Shown: positions 1 through 7,217, counted from the first letter of the stretch. The stretch: DNA of 7,894 bases from an uncultured Pseudodesulfovibrio sp. (GCA_947259235.1 CAMYLL010000106.1:1-7894); one strand, 5' to 3'. Numbers and translations are program-made. The notes: generated from the sequence alone by a model not told the origin.

Positions 1-1105
<1,105 letters not shown>

Positions 1106-1123
1106 GAGAACTAAGCGGTTGTC

Positions 1124-2275
1124 CTATTGGGAAAAATCTTTTCGAAAGGCAATGGAATGCCAGCTGCGGCAACGGGGACAGTTGTAAAAGAGATGGTCAC
1201 GCTTGAGGCCGCAGGTGCGGCAGAAGAAACGCCGTACCATACGCGCCCTGACCATGAAAAAGATCAACTGTTCCTTGAAGAAAGGCGTCAGCGTCTGATC
1301 GCTCCGGGAGAGTTCGAAAAGCTCCAGCCGCGCCAGCCAGAAATCCGACTGCATGACCAGGGTCTTTTCGAGCCACGCCTTGGCATTTTCCGTGTCGTCG
1401 ATGCGCAGCAGAAAAACGGCCCCGTAATACAGCAGCAAAACCTCCGGCTCCTGAGACTCGATGACGGGAAGCAGGGCGGTCACCACCGACTTGTCCGAAC
1501 AGACATTGGTCCAATCCGTGTCCTCGCCCTGCGGCTTTGCCTTGGCGCGTGCGGCCTTGATCATGGCCTGGAGCATGCCTTCAAGCAGCACAAAACGCAT
1601 GTCCGGGGCCACATTGTCCAGGGCCTCGCGCAGGGTGTCCGCAACGCGACGCTCGCTGCCGGACTTGTAAGCCTGGATCATCTGCTCAAGCCATGCCTCC
1701 ACGGCGCCGGGATAGGCGCGGATGGCGTGACGAAGAGCGCGGTGAGCCTGGGATTCCTTGCCTTCCTTGAAGTAATCCATGGCCAGACGGACGAGATAGT
1801 GCGCCTGCGGGAGGGGAAGACCGAGCTGGCCGAAGGCATCGGCCGCCTTGTCAAAGACGCCTCGCTCGGCAGCCAGCCGCGCCATCTCATGCTGGATAGC
1901 CACGGTGTCCTGCCCGTTGGCGCGGGCATCCTCAAAGGCCTTCTCCGCACGGTCGAGAAACCCGCCGCGCCGGAAGTCGCGCCCGAGCTCGAACAGGGCA
2001 CGGGCCTTGAACTCGCGATCCAGCCCCGGCCTGACGATCAAACTGTTCCTGATCTGGATCGCGCGCTCAATCTCACCCTGTGAGCGATACAGGCTGCCGA
2101 GTGCGAGGTAGATTTCAACCGCCTCAGGATCGTTCTTGACGACCTGGCTCAGTTCCTCGATAGCCGCACGGGTGTCCTGCACAAGAAACGCCTCGCCGCC
2201 GCTCACGTCACGTGCGGCCTTGAGATTCTTGTGGAAGTCCGAGGGCTTCTTTCGGCTGAATGGATTCCAGACCAT
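1124..2275 (-). CDS. lapB: LapB-like TPR protein with C-terminal zinc ribbon
   Basis: This 383-residue protein has helical TPR-type repeats over about residues 30-320 (for example AVEIYLALGSLYRSQGEIERAI and ARALFELGRDFRRGGFLDRAEKAF). A C-terminal rubredoxin-like zinc ribbon follows, with CxxC pairs at C352/C355 and C366/C369. This order and length match LapB (YciM; 389 residues in E. coli), which in enterobacteria works with FtsH to control LpxC and so lipopolysaccharide synthesis. The gene directly upstream encodes a LapA-type protein, which supports the call. One difference is that E. coli LapB begins with a membrane helix, whereas this one begins MVWNPFSRKKPSDF and shows no such helix, so it may be soluble or held by LapA. 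The ATG at 2275 has a good AGGAT site 8 nt upstream; an in-frame start at 2401 would add 42 implausible residues and overlap lapA. The exact function in this lineage is inferred. Confidence 0.85.
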   Translation of the reverse strand: MVWNPFSRKKPSDFHKNLKAARDVSGGEAFLVQDTRAAIEELSQVVKNDPEAVEIYLALGSLYRSQGEIERAIQIRNSLIVRPGLDREFKARALFELGRDFRRGGFLDRAEKAFEDARANGQDTVAIQHEMARLAAERGVFDKAADAFGQLGLPLPQAHYLVRLAMDYFKEGKESQAHRALRHAIRAYPGAVEAWLEQMIQAYKSGSERRVADTLREALDNVAPDMRFVLLEGMLQAMIKAARAKAKPQGEDTDWTNVCSDKSVVTALLPVIESQEPEVLLLYYGAVFLLRIDDTENAKAWLEKTLVMQSDFWLARLELFELSRSDQTLTPFFKEQLIFFMVRARMVRRFFCRTCGLKRDHLFYNCPRCRSWHSIAFRKDFSQ

Positions 2276-2298
2276 GGTATAATATCCTGCTTGCCGCC

Positions 2299-2646
2299 TT
2301 ATTCCGTCTTGTCGTCGGCGGTGTAGGGCTGGCTTTCGTTGATGGGCATGTTGCGAAGGTAGTTGAGCTCCTGCTCCAGGCTGGCCATGCGGGTCTTGCA
2401 TTCCTTGAGCCTGGCTGCGGAACGGACCTTGTCCACGCCGAAATAGAACATGGTCAGGATGGAACCGGCGACAAAGGCAGCCAGGATAAGCACACCGAAG
2501 GGCAGGGGAATGGAGTGGAGAGTCATGGCGTAGGGGATCTCCAGCTTCAAGGTCAGCGCCTGGAGCAACGTGTCGTTGTTCTGGCTGAAGAAGAGGATGG
2601 AGAAAACAAAAAGGGCCAAGAGAAACAGAACCTTAATGAAACGCAT
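2299..2646 (-). CDS. lapA: LapA-domain small membrane protein
   Basis: A 115-residue inner-membrane protein of the LapA (DUF1049) type. A first hydrophobic helix lies at about residues 3-20 (FIKVLFLLALFVFSILFF) and is followed by SQNND, close to the family's typical FxxQN turn. A second helix lies at about 47-70, with a glycine-rich start (PLPFGVLILAAFVAGSI). The charged tail, about 72-100, looks like a short coiled coil in the cytoplasm. In E. coli, lapA and lapB are adjacent and their products associate in lipopolysaccharide assembly control; the same order here suggests a physical pair. The ATG has a strong AAGGAG site 7 nt upstream that overlaps the stop codon of the HIT gene, so translation is probably coupled. 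Sequence conservation in this family is low, so the call rests on topology, size and neighbourhood. Confidence 0.82.
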   Translation of the reverse strand: MRFIKVLFLLALFVFSILFFSQNNDTLLQALTLKLEIPYAMTLHSIPLPFGVLILAAFVAGSILTMFYFGVDKVRSAARLKECKTRMASLEQELNYLRNMPINESQPYTADDKTE

Positions 2647-2653
2647 GTGACAA

Positions 2654-2659
2654 CTCCTT
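2654..2659 (-). promoter_or_regulatory. Ribosome-binding site of lapA overlapping the HIT-gene stop
   Basis: AAGGAG on the minus strand, 7 nt before the lapA ATG. Its first two bases are part of the TAA stop of the upstream HIT gene, so a ribosome finishing that gene would be placed directly at the next start. This supports a single operon with translational coupling. Confidence 0.75.
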
Positions 2660-3146
2660 ACGATGTGATTGCATCAAACAGGGGCCGAAGCCGATTGTAC
2701 GTTGAAGACAGGTGTTCGGGAATGACCGTGGTCTCCCCGAAAACAGCCATGAACGAAGCATCGCCGTTCCATCGCGGAACGATCTGGAAATGCATGTGCT
2801 GAGCGATGCCTGATCCGGCAGCTTCGCCCAGGTTCAGCCCCATATTGATCCCCTGGGGACTGAACGCCTTCTCAAGAACCGCCGTGCAGTGTCTCAGCCA
2901 GAGCATGCAGTCCTGGGACTCTTCCTCGCTCAAGTCCAGCAGATTGCTGACATGACGGTATGGGGTCACCATCAAATGACCGTTATTGTAGGGGAATTTG
3001 TTCATGATCACAAAACAGTGCTTTCCCCTCGCCAAAATATAGCGGTCCTCATCCTCTGCGCCATCCTCGGGTATGCAGAACACGCATTCGTCCGGCTTGG
3101 GACCGAGTATGTAGTTCAGCCTCCACGGCGCCCACAAAACATCCAT
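2658..3146 (-). CDS. HIT-family nucleotide hydrolase/phosphorylase
   Basis: A 162-residue histidine-triad protein of the branch that starts with LWAPWR (residues 4-9), resembling bacterial diadenosine tetraphosphate phosphorylase-like proteins. Visible elements are a CxxC at C21/C24, probably a zinc site with later histidines; the nucleotide-binding strand FVIMNKFPYNNGHLMV (45-60); NMGLNLGEAAGSGIAQ (101-116); and the catalytic motif H117-M-H119-F-Q121 followed by VPRW. The third position of the triad is Gln rather than His. That form is known from GalT and yeast Ap4A phosphorylases, so transfer or phosphorolysis is as likely as hydrolysis; the substrate is unknown. The start at 3146 is chosen because MDVLWAPWR is the usual family N-terminus. 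An in-frame ATG at 3227 would add 27 residues of no recognisable family character and has no ribosome-binding site. The site before 3146 is also poor. It is the first gene of the HIT-lapA-lapB-mutS operon. Confidence 0.88.
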   Translation of the reverse strand: MDVLWAPWRLNYILGPKPDECVFCIPEDGAEDEDRYILARGKHCFVIMNKFPYNNGHLMVTPYRHVSNLLDLSEEESQDCMLWLRHCTAVLEKAFSPQGINMGLNLGEAAGSGIAQHMHFQIVPRWNGDASFMAVFGETTVIPEHLSSTYNRLRPLFDAITS

Positions 3147-3152
3147 ATCTTT

Positions 3153-3158
3153 ATTATA
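3153..3158 (-). promoter_or_regulatory. Possible -10 box (TATAAT) before the HIT gene
   Basis: A perfect TATAAT on the minus strand ends 7 bp before the proposed HIT start at 3146, so a transcript from it would begin at or next to the ATG (leaderless or nearly so). No good -35 is seen at 16-18 bp; TGGTCA lies 19 bp upstream. It may be a chance match in AT-richer sequence. Confidence 0.25.
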
Positions 3159-3272
3159 TCCGCTCAAATAGTGATTATGACCAGGGACACGGCGTGTTCC
3201 GGGTCCATTTTCATCATGCAATGTCATACCAAAAAACAGAGACGACGGGAAATCTATGCTGTCCGTGCCTCC

Positions 3273-3297
3273 GGGACGCTTTCAGACAAGCGTTCCC
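3273..3297. repeat. Inverted repeat (hairpin) in intergenic region
   Basis: GGGACGCTT and AAGCGTTCCC pair around a 6-nt loop with one bulged base. A separate pair, GACGGGA (3244-3250) and TCCCGTC (3294-3300), shares the second arm, so two mutually exclusive folds are possible. On the minus strand the region is followed by a run of six T at about 3236-3231, but this T-run is not next to the stem. Confidence 0.45.
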
Positions 3298-3349
3298 GTC
3301 AAGAGATGCTCCATGTTTCATGGCATCAACGGCTTGATTTTTCTACACG

Positions 3350-3370
3350 GCTTGCCTTCGTTGGGCAAGC
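3350..3370. repeat. Inverted repeat (7-bp stem) downstream of the DHH/CBS/tRNA nucleotidyltransferase gene
   Basis: GCTTGCC and GGCAAGC form a perfect 7-bp stem with a 7-nt loop, 10 bp after the stop codon of the upstream gene. Neither strand has a T-run directly after the stem, so it does not meet the form of an intrinsic terminator. It may instead protect a 3' end, or assist termination by another route. Confidence 0.5.
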
Positions 3371-3376
3371 ATGAAA

Positions 3377-3390
3377 CGGCTCACAAGCCG
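3377..3390 (-). terminator. Weak terminator-like hairpin at the stop codon
   Basis: CGGCT-TGTG-AGCCG on the minus strand is a 5-bp GC-rich stem that contains the TGA stop of the tRNA nucleotidyltransferase gene and is followed by only TTT. It is too weak to call with confidence as an intrinsic terminator. Confidence 0.2.
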
Positions 3391-6065
3391 TCACTCTCCT
3401 CATCAGCGTATGAAAGGTCCCGAGCGAGCCGCTGCGCCAGCCCCAGCTGGGCGGCGCGGGTCTCGGCCCTGCCGTCTATCCGGGCTTCCATGATCTTTTC
3501 CAGAATCACGGTATAGACTGGCCCGGGAGCAAGGCCCAGCTCCTGGAGATCAGCCCCGGACACCTCGATTTCCACATGGCGCAACCGTGTCAGATATTGT
3601 GAAATATTGCGTCTTATGTGTTCTTTCCTGCTACGCGCCATGAGGAAGAGCACGCCCTCAACCGGAATCGGATGAAGAATGGCGTAGAGACGGCTGAGTT
3701 TGGATGTCTCCTCGCGCCAGCTCATGAGCCGCATGAGCGCCTCGCCGATCATGTCGCGCAACTGGAGAAAATCACGCTCTTCCTTGGCCGTGAACCGCAG
3801 CCTGGAGGTGACCTGACTGATCTGGTCACGCTTGATGCCCATGGTCAGGCCCAGCAGGTAGAGCTTCCAGGGAACGGCCTGGGGCTCCAGAAAAAGCAGC
3901 TTGTACCAGTTGTTGACCTTGACCAGTTCCATGAGCACCTGAACCCGGTCGTTGGCGAGCTTGAGCAGTGGATGGATAGCCTCCATGATGCCCAGCTCCT
4001 GCATCCGGTTGAGACAGGCCAGGGGGTTCTCCTCGGCCATGATCAACTGCAGCTCGTGCATGATGCGCGTCCCCGAGAGCTTGTTGAACAGATCAAGACT
4101 CAGGGCGTTCTTGACCAGGCGCAGGGTCTGGCCGCCGATCTGGAAATCAAAGCGCCTTTCGAACCGGATGGCCCGCAGTATCCGCGTGGGGTCCTCCACA
4201 AAGCTCAGGGAGTGGAGCACGCGGATGGCCTTGTTCTTGATATCCTGCTCCGCGCCGAAGAAATCCACCAGTTGGCCGAACCGACCGGGATTGAGGCGCA
4301 ATGCCAGCGCGTTGATGGTGAAGTCGCGCCGGTACAGATCCATCTTGATGGAGGAAAGCTCCACCGTGGGCAGGGCGGCGGGATATTCGTAATATTCGAG
4401 CCGGGCCGTGGCCACGTCCACTCGCTGGCCGTCGTCCAGTATGGCCACGGCGGTCTTGAACTTCGTGTGGGCCTTGACCCTGCCGCCCAGCTTGCCGACC
4501 AGCTTGCGCGCATAGGCTATGCCGTCGCCCTCGACCACCAGGTCCAGGTCGTAGTTCGGCCGCGAGAGCATGATATCGCGAACGAACCCGCCGACGGCGT
4601 AAACCTCCCAGCCGAGGTCTGCTCCGAGCTCGCCTGCGGTCTTGAGAAAATCGAGCGTCTTCTGGGGCAACCTGTTGTTGACCATGGACGCGATATTGCG
4701 CTCCCTGCGCCGCTCCGGGAGCAGCGAGTCAGGGATTCGGGCGGGCTCCTCGATAAGCATGTTCAAGAGATCCGTGCGGGTGATGACGCCCACGAGGGCA
4801 TCGCCATCCACCACCGGCAACATGCGCTGACGGTTGCTCAAAATAATTTCCATGACCCTGTAGAGGTCGGTCCTCGCCTCCACGGTCTCAAACTTCCGGC
4901 TCATGTACTCGGTCAGCCCCAGCTGCCCAAGCCCGTGGGAAAGCGCCTTGTCCGCCGTCTTGTGGCCCATGATGCCCACGCAGCGCATGCTCCCGCTGGC
5001 CACAACGGGCACGTCCTTGAGCCCGTAGCGGGTCATAAGCTCCACGGCTTCGCTCATGGTCCGATCGTCCTCGATGACCACCGGCGGGCGCGACATGAGG
5101 CTCTCGACCACGATCTGCGGGTTGATCTGGGAGTAGAGCAGGGCAAAGAGATCGTCGCGCACCTCGGCCAGGGTCTTGTCCTTGACCGTGGCGGATGCGG
5201 CCGCCGCGTGCCCGCCGCCGCCAAGGGACGTGCATATCTGCCCCACACTGACGTCGGGATTCTTGGAACGGGCCACAACGTGGATGCGGTCGCCCATACG
5301 CCCGAGGGCAAATGTGACCTTGATGTTCTCCATATCCATGAGCTTGTGGACCAACAGGGCGAAATCCGGGACGAAATTCTCAGTCGATATTTCCGTAATC
5401 ACAACGTCGACACCGTGAATATCATAGGTTTCGGCGTTTTGAAGCAGCTCACCAAGGTGGGTGACCTGTTCGGCTGACAGCTCGTGGGAGAGTAGGTCGG
5501 AGATGACCTCGATATCCATGCCCTGGCTCTTGAGCCAGCCCGCCGCCTCGAAATCGTGGGGAGAGGTGGAGTTGAACCCGAAGGACCCGGTGTCCTCGTA
5601 AATTCCGAGACCGAGCAGGGTGGCTTCCTCCACCGTGAAAGTGACGCCGATTTGCCGCATTTCCGCCACGATGATGGCCGTGGTGGAGCCCCAATCCCTG
5701 ACGATGCTTTTCTCGGCGGTCAGATCGTCGTCCGTGTCCGGATGGTGATCATAAAGATGGACGCGCAGGTTGGGGTTGTCCAGGAGAGGGCGTACATGCG
5801 GAATGCGCGAACGCTGGCGTGTATCCACCACAACGAGCAGTTCGACCGAGTCTGGGTCGATGTCCTTGAATCCCTTGAAATTGAAAAGATAGGTCGTGCT
5901 CTGGATGAAGAAATTACGCAGGCTTTTTTCCTGGCTGCCCGGAAAGATGAGCACGGCGCCGGGGTAGAGCTTGCTGGCCGCAACCATGGCCGCCAGAGCG
6001 TCGAAATCGGCGTTGGCGTGGGCAGTGATCACGGTCTTTGCGGAGATTTTCTGTATTTTACTCAT
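3381..6065 (-). CDS. DHH-DHHA1-CBS-CBS-tRNA nucleotidyltransferase fusion (CCA/A-adding type)
   Basis: An 894-residue multidomain protein. The DHH phosphoesterase domain has HANADFD (16-22), D81 in DTR, DHH at 106-108 and D158, so all metal ligands look intact. DHHA1 follows with GGGGH (282-286). Two CBS domains lie at about 319-375 and 384-437. From about 465 there is a class II tRNA nucleotidyltransferase head: GGFVRD (492-497), catalytic D506 and D508, RRDFTINAL (579-587) and the nucleotide-template motif EDPTR (624-628), then a helical body to the end. Fusions of this layout are known in deltaproteobacteria and Aquifex, where the studied members add the terminal A of tRNA CCA and a separate enzyme adds CC. 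Whether this one adds A only, CCA, or poly(A) cannot be read here. The CBS pair may sense adenine nucleotides, and the DHH part suggests oligonucleotide or linear/cyclic dinucleotide cleavage; both are inferences. An AAGG site lies 7 nt before the ATG. It is probably cotranscribed with xerD. Confidence 0.92.
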   Translation of the reverse strand: MSKIQKISAKTVITAHANADFDALAAMVAASKLYPGAVLIFPGSQEKSLRNFFIQSTTYLFNFKGFKDIDPDSVELLVVVDTRQRSRIPHVRPLLDNPNLRVHLYDHHPDTDDDLTAEKSIVRDWGSTTAIIVAEMRQIGVTFTVEEATLLGLGIYEDTGSFGFNSTSPHDFEAAGWLKSQGMDIEVISDLLSHELSAEQVTHLGELLQNAETYDIHGVDVVITEISTENFVPDFALLVHKLMDMENIKVTFALGRMGDRIHVVARSKNPDVSVGQICTSLGGGGHAAAASATVKDKTLAEVRDDLFALLYSQINPQIVVESLMSRPPVVIEDDRTMSEAVELMTRYGLKDVPVVASGSMRCVGIMGHKTADKALSHGLGQLGLTEYMSRKFETVEARTDLYRVMEIILSNRQRMLPVVDGDALVGVITRTDLLNMLIEEPARIPDSLLPERRRERNIASMVNNRLPQKTLDFLKTAGELGADLGWEVYAVGGFVRDIMLSRPNYDLDLVVEGDGIAYARKLVGKLGGRVKAHTKFKTAVAILDDGQRVDVATARLEYYEYPAALPTVELSSIKMDLYRRDFTINALALRLNPGRFGQLVDFFGAEQDIKNKAIRVLHSLSFVEDPTRILRAIRFERRFDFQIGGQTLRLVKNALSLDLFNKLSGTRIMHELQLIMAEENPLACLNRMQELGIMEAIHPLLKLANDRVQVLMELVKVNNWYKLLFLEPQAVPWKLYLLGLTMGIKRDQISQVTSRLRFTAKEERDFLQLRDMIGEALMRLMSWREETSKLSRLYAILHPIPVEGVLFLMARSRKEHIRRNISQYLTRLRHVEIEVSGADLQELGLAPGPVYTVILEKIMEARIDGRAETRAAQLGLAQRLARDLSYADEESDGL

Positions 6066-6086
6066 ACGGTTGCCTTGCAGCCATGA

Positions 6087-7010
6087 TCACATGGATGATC
6101 GCGGATGAAATTGCTGATGGATCGATTTCAATCGTCCGGCCTGGATGTGGGTGTATATCTCCGTAGCCGTGATGTCCGAATGACCGAGCAGGAGTTGAAC
6201 GGTACGCAGGTCCGCACCCCCTTCAAGCAGATGGGTGGCGAAGGAATGACGGAAAGTATGGGGCGAAATGCTCCGCTTGATGTCCGCCTTGGCGGCGTAG
6301 TTCTTGATCAGCTTCCATACCCCCTGGCGGGTCAGCCCCTTGCCCGAGCGGTTGAGGAACATGCAATCCTCTGCCGGACGAAAGGTGGGTCGGGTATTTT
6401 GCAGATAACGGTTGAGCACGTCCTGGGCCACATAGTGAATGGGGACGAGCCGTTCCTTGGCCCCCTTGCCGAACACCCGGAGCAGACCGGTCTGCGCGTC
6501 GTAGTCGAGGACTTTCATCTGGATCAATTCCGAAACACGCAGTCCGGCGGCATAGAGGAGTTCAAGCATGGCCTTGTCGCGCATGCCGAGTTGGGTGGAA
6601 GTATCCGGCAAGGCGAGCACGCGGGAAATTTCCTCCCTCGAAAGAAATTCAGGAAGCTTTTTCGGCAGCTTGGGATTCTCAAGCAGGTGGCCTGGGTCCT
6701 CCTTGTACCATCGCTGGTCTAGGGCGAAAGCGAAAAAACCGCGCAGGGAGGAGAGATGGCGGGCCAGGGACCGGCTCTGGAGTCCCTTGGCGCGCAGAAA
6801 GGTAAGATAGAGGAAAAGCGTTCTATCCGTGAGGTCTTCCAGTCGAAACGCCTTTTCCCAGAGAAAGACGAGCAGGGAGGTGAGGTCCGCAGAATACCCG
6901 GAGAGGCTGTTTTCCGACAACCCCTTCTCTATGAGGACATACTCCAGATACCTATCCACCCAATGGTGGCTGGGGAGGGCGTCTTTTCCTGATTTGCTTT
7001 CACTGGACAT
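6087..7010 (-). CDS. xerD: Site-specific tyrosine recombinase XerD
   Basis: XerD acts with XerC at the dif site to resolve chromosome dimers at division. The protein is 307 residues, the usual size. An N-terminal core-binding (SAM-like) domain spans about 15-105. The catalytic domain has the full set R158 (GLRVSEL), K182 (GKGAKERLVP), H251 and R254 (SPHTFRHSFATHLL), H277 (LLGHSD) and the nucleophile Y286 (EIYTH). Spacing between these residues equals that of E. coli XerD. The C-terminus IHQQFHPRS resembles the XerD rather than the XerC end. I use ATG at 7010; GTG at 7016 in the same frame is possible, and neither has a strong ribosome-binding site. It is followed after 21 bp by the DHH-CBS-tRNA nucleotidyltransferase gene. 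It lies divergent to dapL. It is housekeeping rather than phage-type: no att-like repeats or phage genes are nearby. Confidence 0.95.
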   Translation of the reverse strand: MSSESKSGKDALPSHHWVDRYLEYVLIEKGLSENSLSGYSADLTSLLVFLWEKAFRLEDLTDRTLFLYLTFLRAKGLQSRSLARHLSSLRGFFAFALDQRWYKEDPGHLLENPKLPKKLPEFLSREEISRVLALPDTSTQLGMRDKAMLELLYAAGLRVSELIQMKVLDYDAQTGLLRVFGKGAKERLVPIHYVAQDVLNRYLQNTRPTFRPAEDCMFLNRSGKGLTRQGVWKLIKNYAAKADIKRSISPHTFRHSFATHLLEGGADLRTVQLLLGHSDITATEIYTHIQAGRLKSIHQQFHPRSSM

Positions 7011-7093
7011 GATCACGTCACTATCACGACTTTCTATTGATATTCATACAAAACCATCTCCCGGCACGATTGTCACTCACAGACTGCCGACCG

Positions 7094-7122
7094 ATAATAC
7101 CTCGGATTCATCCGATAGCTAA
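7094..7122 (-). promoter_or_regulatory. Candidate xerD promoter (weak)
   Basis: On the minus strand, TATTAT (7099-7094) differs from the -10 consensus at one base. A poor -35 (TTAGCT) lies 17 bp upstream, or TTGTTA at 20 bp. The start of transcription would fall about 75-80 nt before the xerD ATG. It is supported only by resemblance. Confidence 0.25.
7102..7115. repeat. Inverted repeat TCGGAT-TC-ATCCGA
   Basis: A perfect 6-2-6 inverted repeat in the xerD/dapL divergent region, lying inside the spacer of the candidate xerD promoter. A CCGATA half-like direct repeat occurs at 7091-7096 and 7112-7117, 21 bp apart (two helical turns). It could be an operator or a hairpin in a transcript. Confidence 0.4.
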
Positions 7123-7153
7123 CAAGCGGCCGGACAAAGAGCAATGGTTCACG

Positions 7154-7182
7154 TTGACAGTGTGACACTGCCCATTTATGAA
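7154..7182 (+). promoter_or_regulatory. Sigma70-type promoter of dapL
   Basis: TTGACA (7154-7159, exact consensus), a 17-bp spacer and TATGAA (7177-7182, four of six). Transcription would start near 7189, leaving a leader of about 28 nt before the ATG. This is the best promoter match in the window and has the right position and strand for dapL. Confidence 0.7.
7158..7170. promoter_or_regulatory. Palindrome overlapping the dapL -35 and spacer (candidate operator)
   Basis: CAGTGT-G-ACACTG is a perfect 13-bp palindrome. It covers the last two bases of the -35 and the first two thirds of the spacer. A protein bound here would block RNA polymerase, so a repressor site is the simplest reading. I cannot name the regulator. 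Confidence 0.45.
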
Positions 7183-7202
7183 AGTCCTTCTTAGTTCAAA
7201 GC

Positions 7203-7208
7203 AAGGAG
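7203..7208 (+). promoter_or_regulatory. Ribosome-binding site of dapL
   Basis: AAGGAG, 9 nt before the ATG at 7218. It fixes the dapL start and argues that the gene was under selection for translation until recently. Confidence 0.75.
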
Positions 7209-7217
7209 AGTGTTTAC

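Larger units (their letters stand above)
3147..3380. other. Intergenic region with several inverted repeats
   Basis: About 230 bp between the tRNA nucleotidyltransferase gene and the HIT gene. No convincing ORF, tRNA or known riboswitch was recognised. It holds hairpins at 3350-3370 and 3273-3297, a short one (CCATG-TTT-CATGG) at 3311-3323, and extra complementary pairs that could form alternative folds. A TATAAT lies at 3158-3153 on the minus strand, just before the HIT start. Functions could include processing or termination of the upstream transcript and a promoter for the HIT operon, but none is shown by sequence alone. Confidence 0.5.

Noticed and set aside
1127..2083. A 318-codon plus-strand frame opposite the LapB-like gene
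   Set aside because: Shadow of a gene with TPR and zinc-ribbon motifs; no ribosome-binding site or domain of its own.
2276..2401. Upstream extension of the LapB-like gene to an ATG at 2401
   Set aside because: The added 42 residues overlap lapA in another frame, are low-complexity, and the internal ATG at 2275 has a proper ribosome-binding site.
3147..3227. Longer HIT protein starting at 3227
   Set aside because: The added 27 residues do not resemble the family N-terminus, and no ribosome-binding site precedes that ATG. It is kept as an alternative only.
3350..3370. Intrinsic terminator
   Set aside because: The stem is good but neither strand has a T-run after it.
3147..3380. tRNA, 6S RNA, SRP RNA or known riboswitch in the intergenic gap
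   Set aside because: No T-arm consensus, SRP tetraloop region or familiar riboswitch core could be found by reading either strand.
3618..5477. A 619-codon open frame on the plus strand opposite the DHH/CBS/tRNA nucleotidyltransferase gene
   Set aside because: It is the mirror of a gene with intact conserved motifs across its full length. High GC makes long antisense frames common, and its translation shows no family features.
6087..7010. XerD-like recombinase as a phage or island integrase
   Set aside because: Length, catalytic spacing and C-terminus match housekeeping XerD. There are no att repeats, tRNA gene or mobile genes nearby, and the neighbours are core genes.
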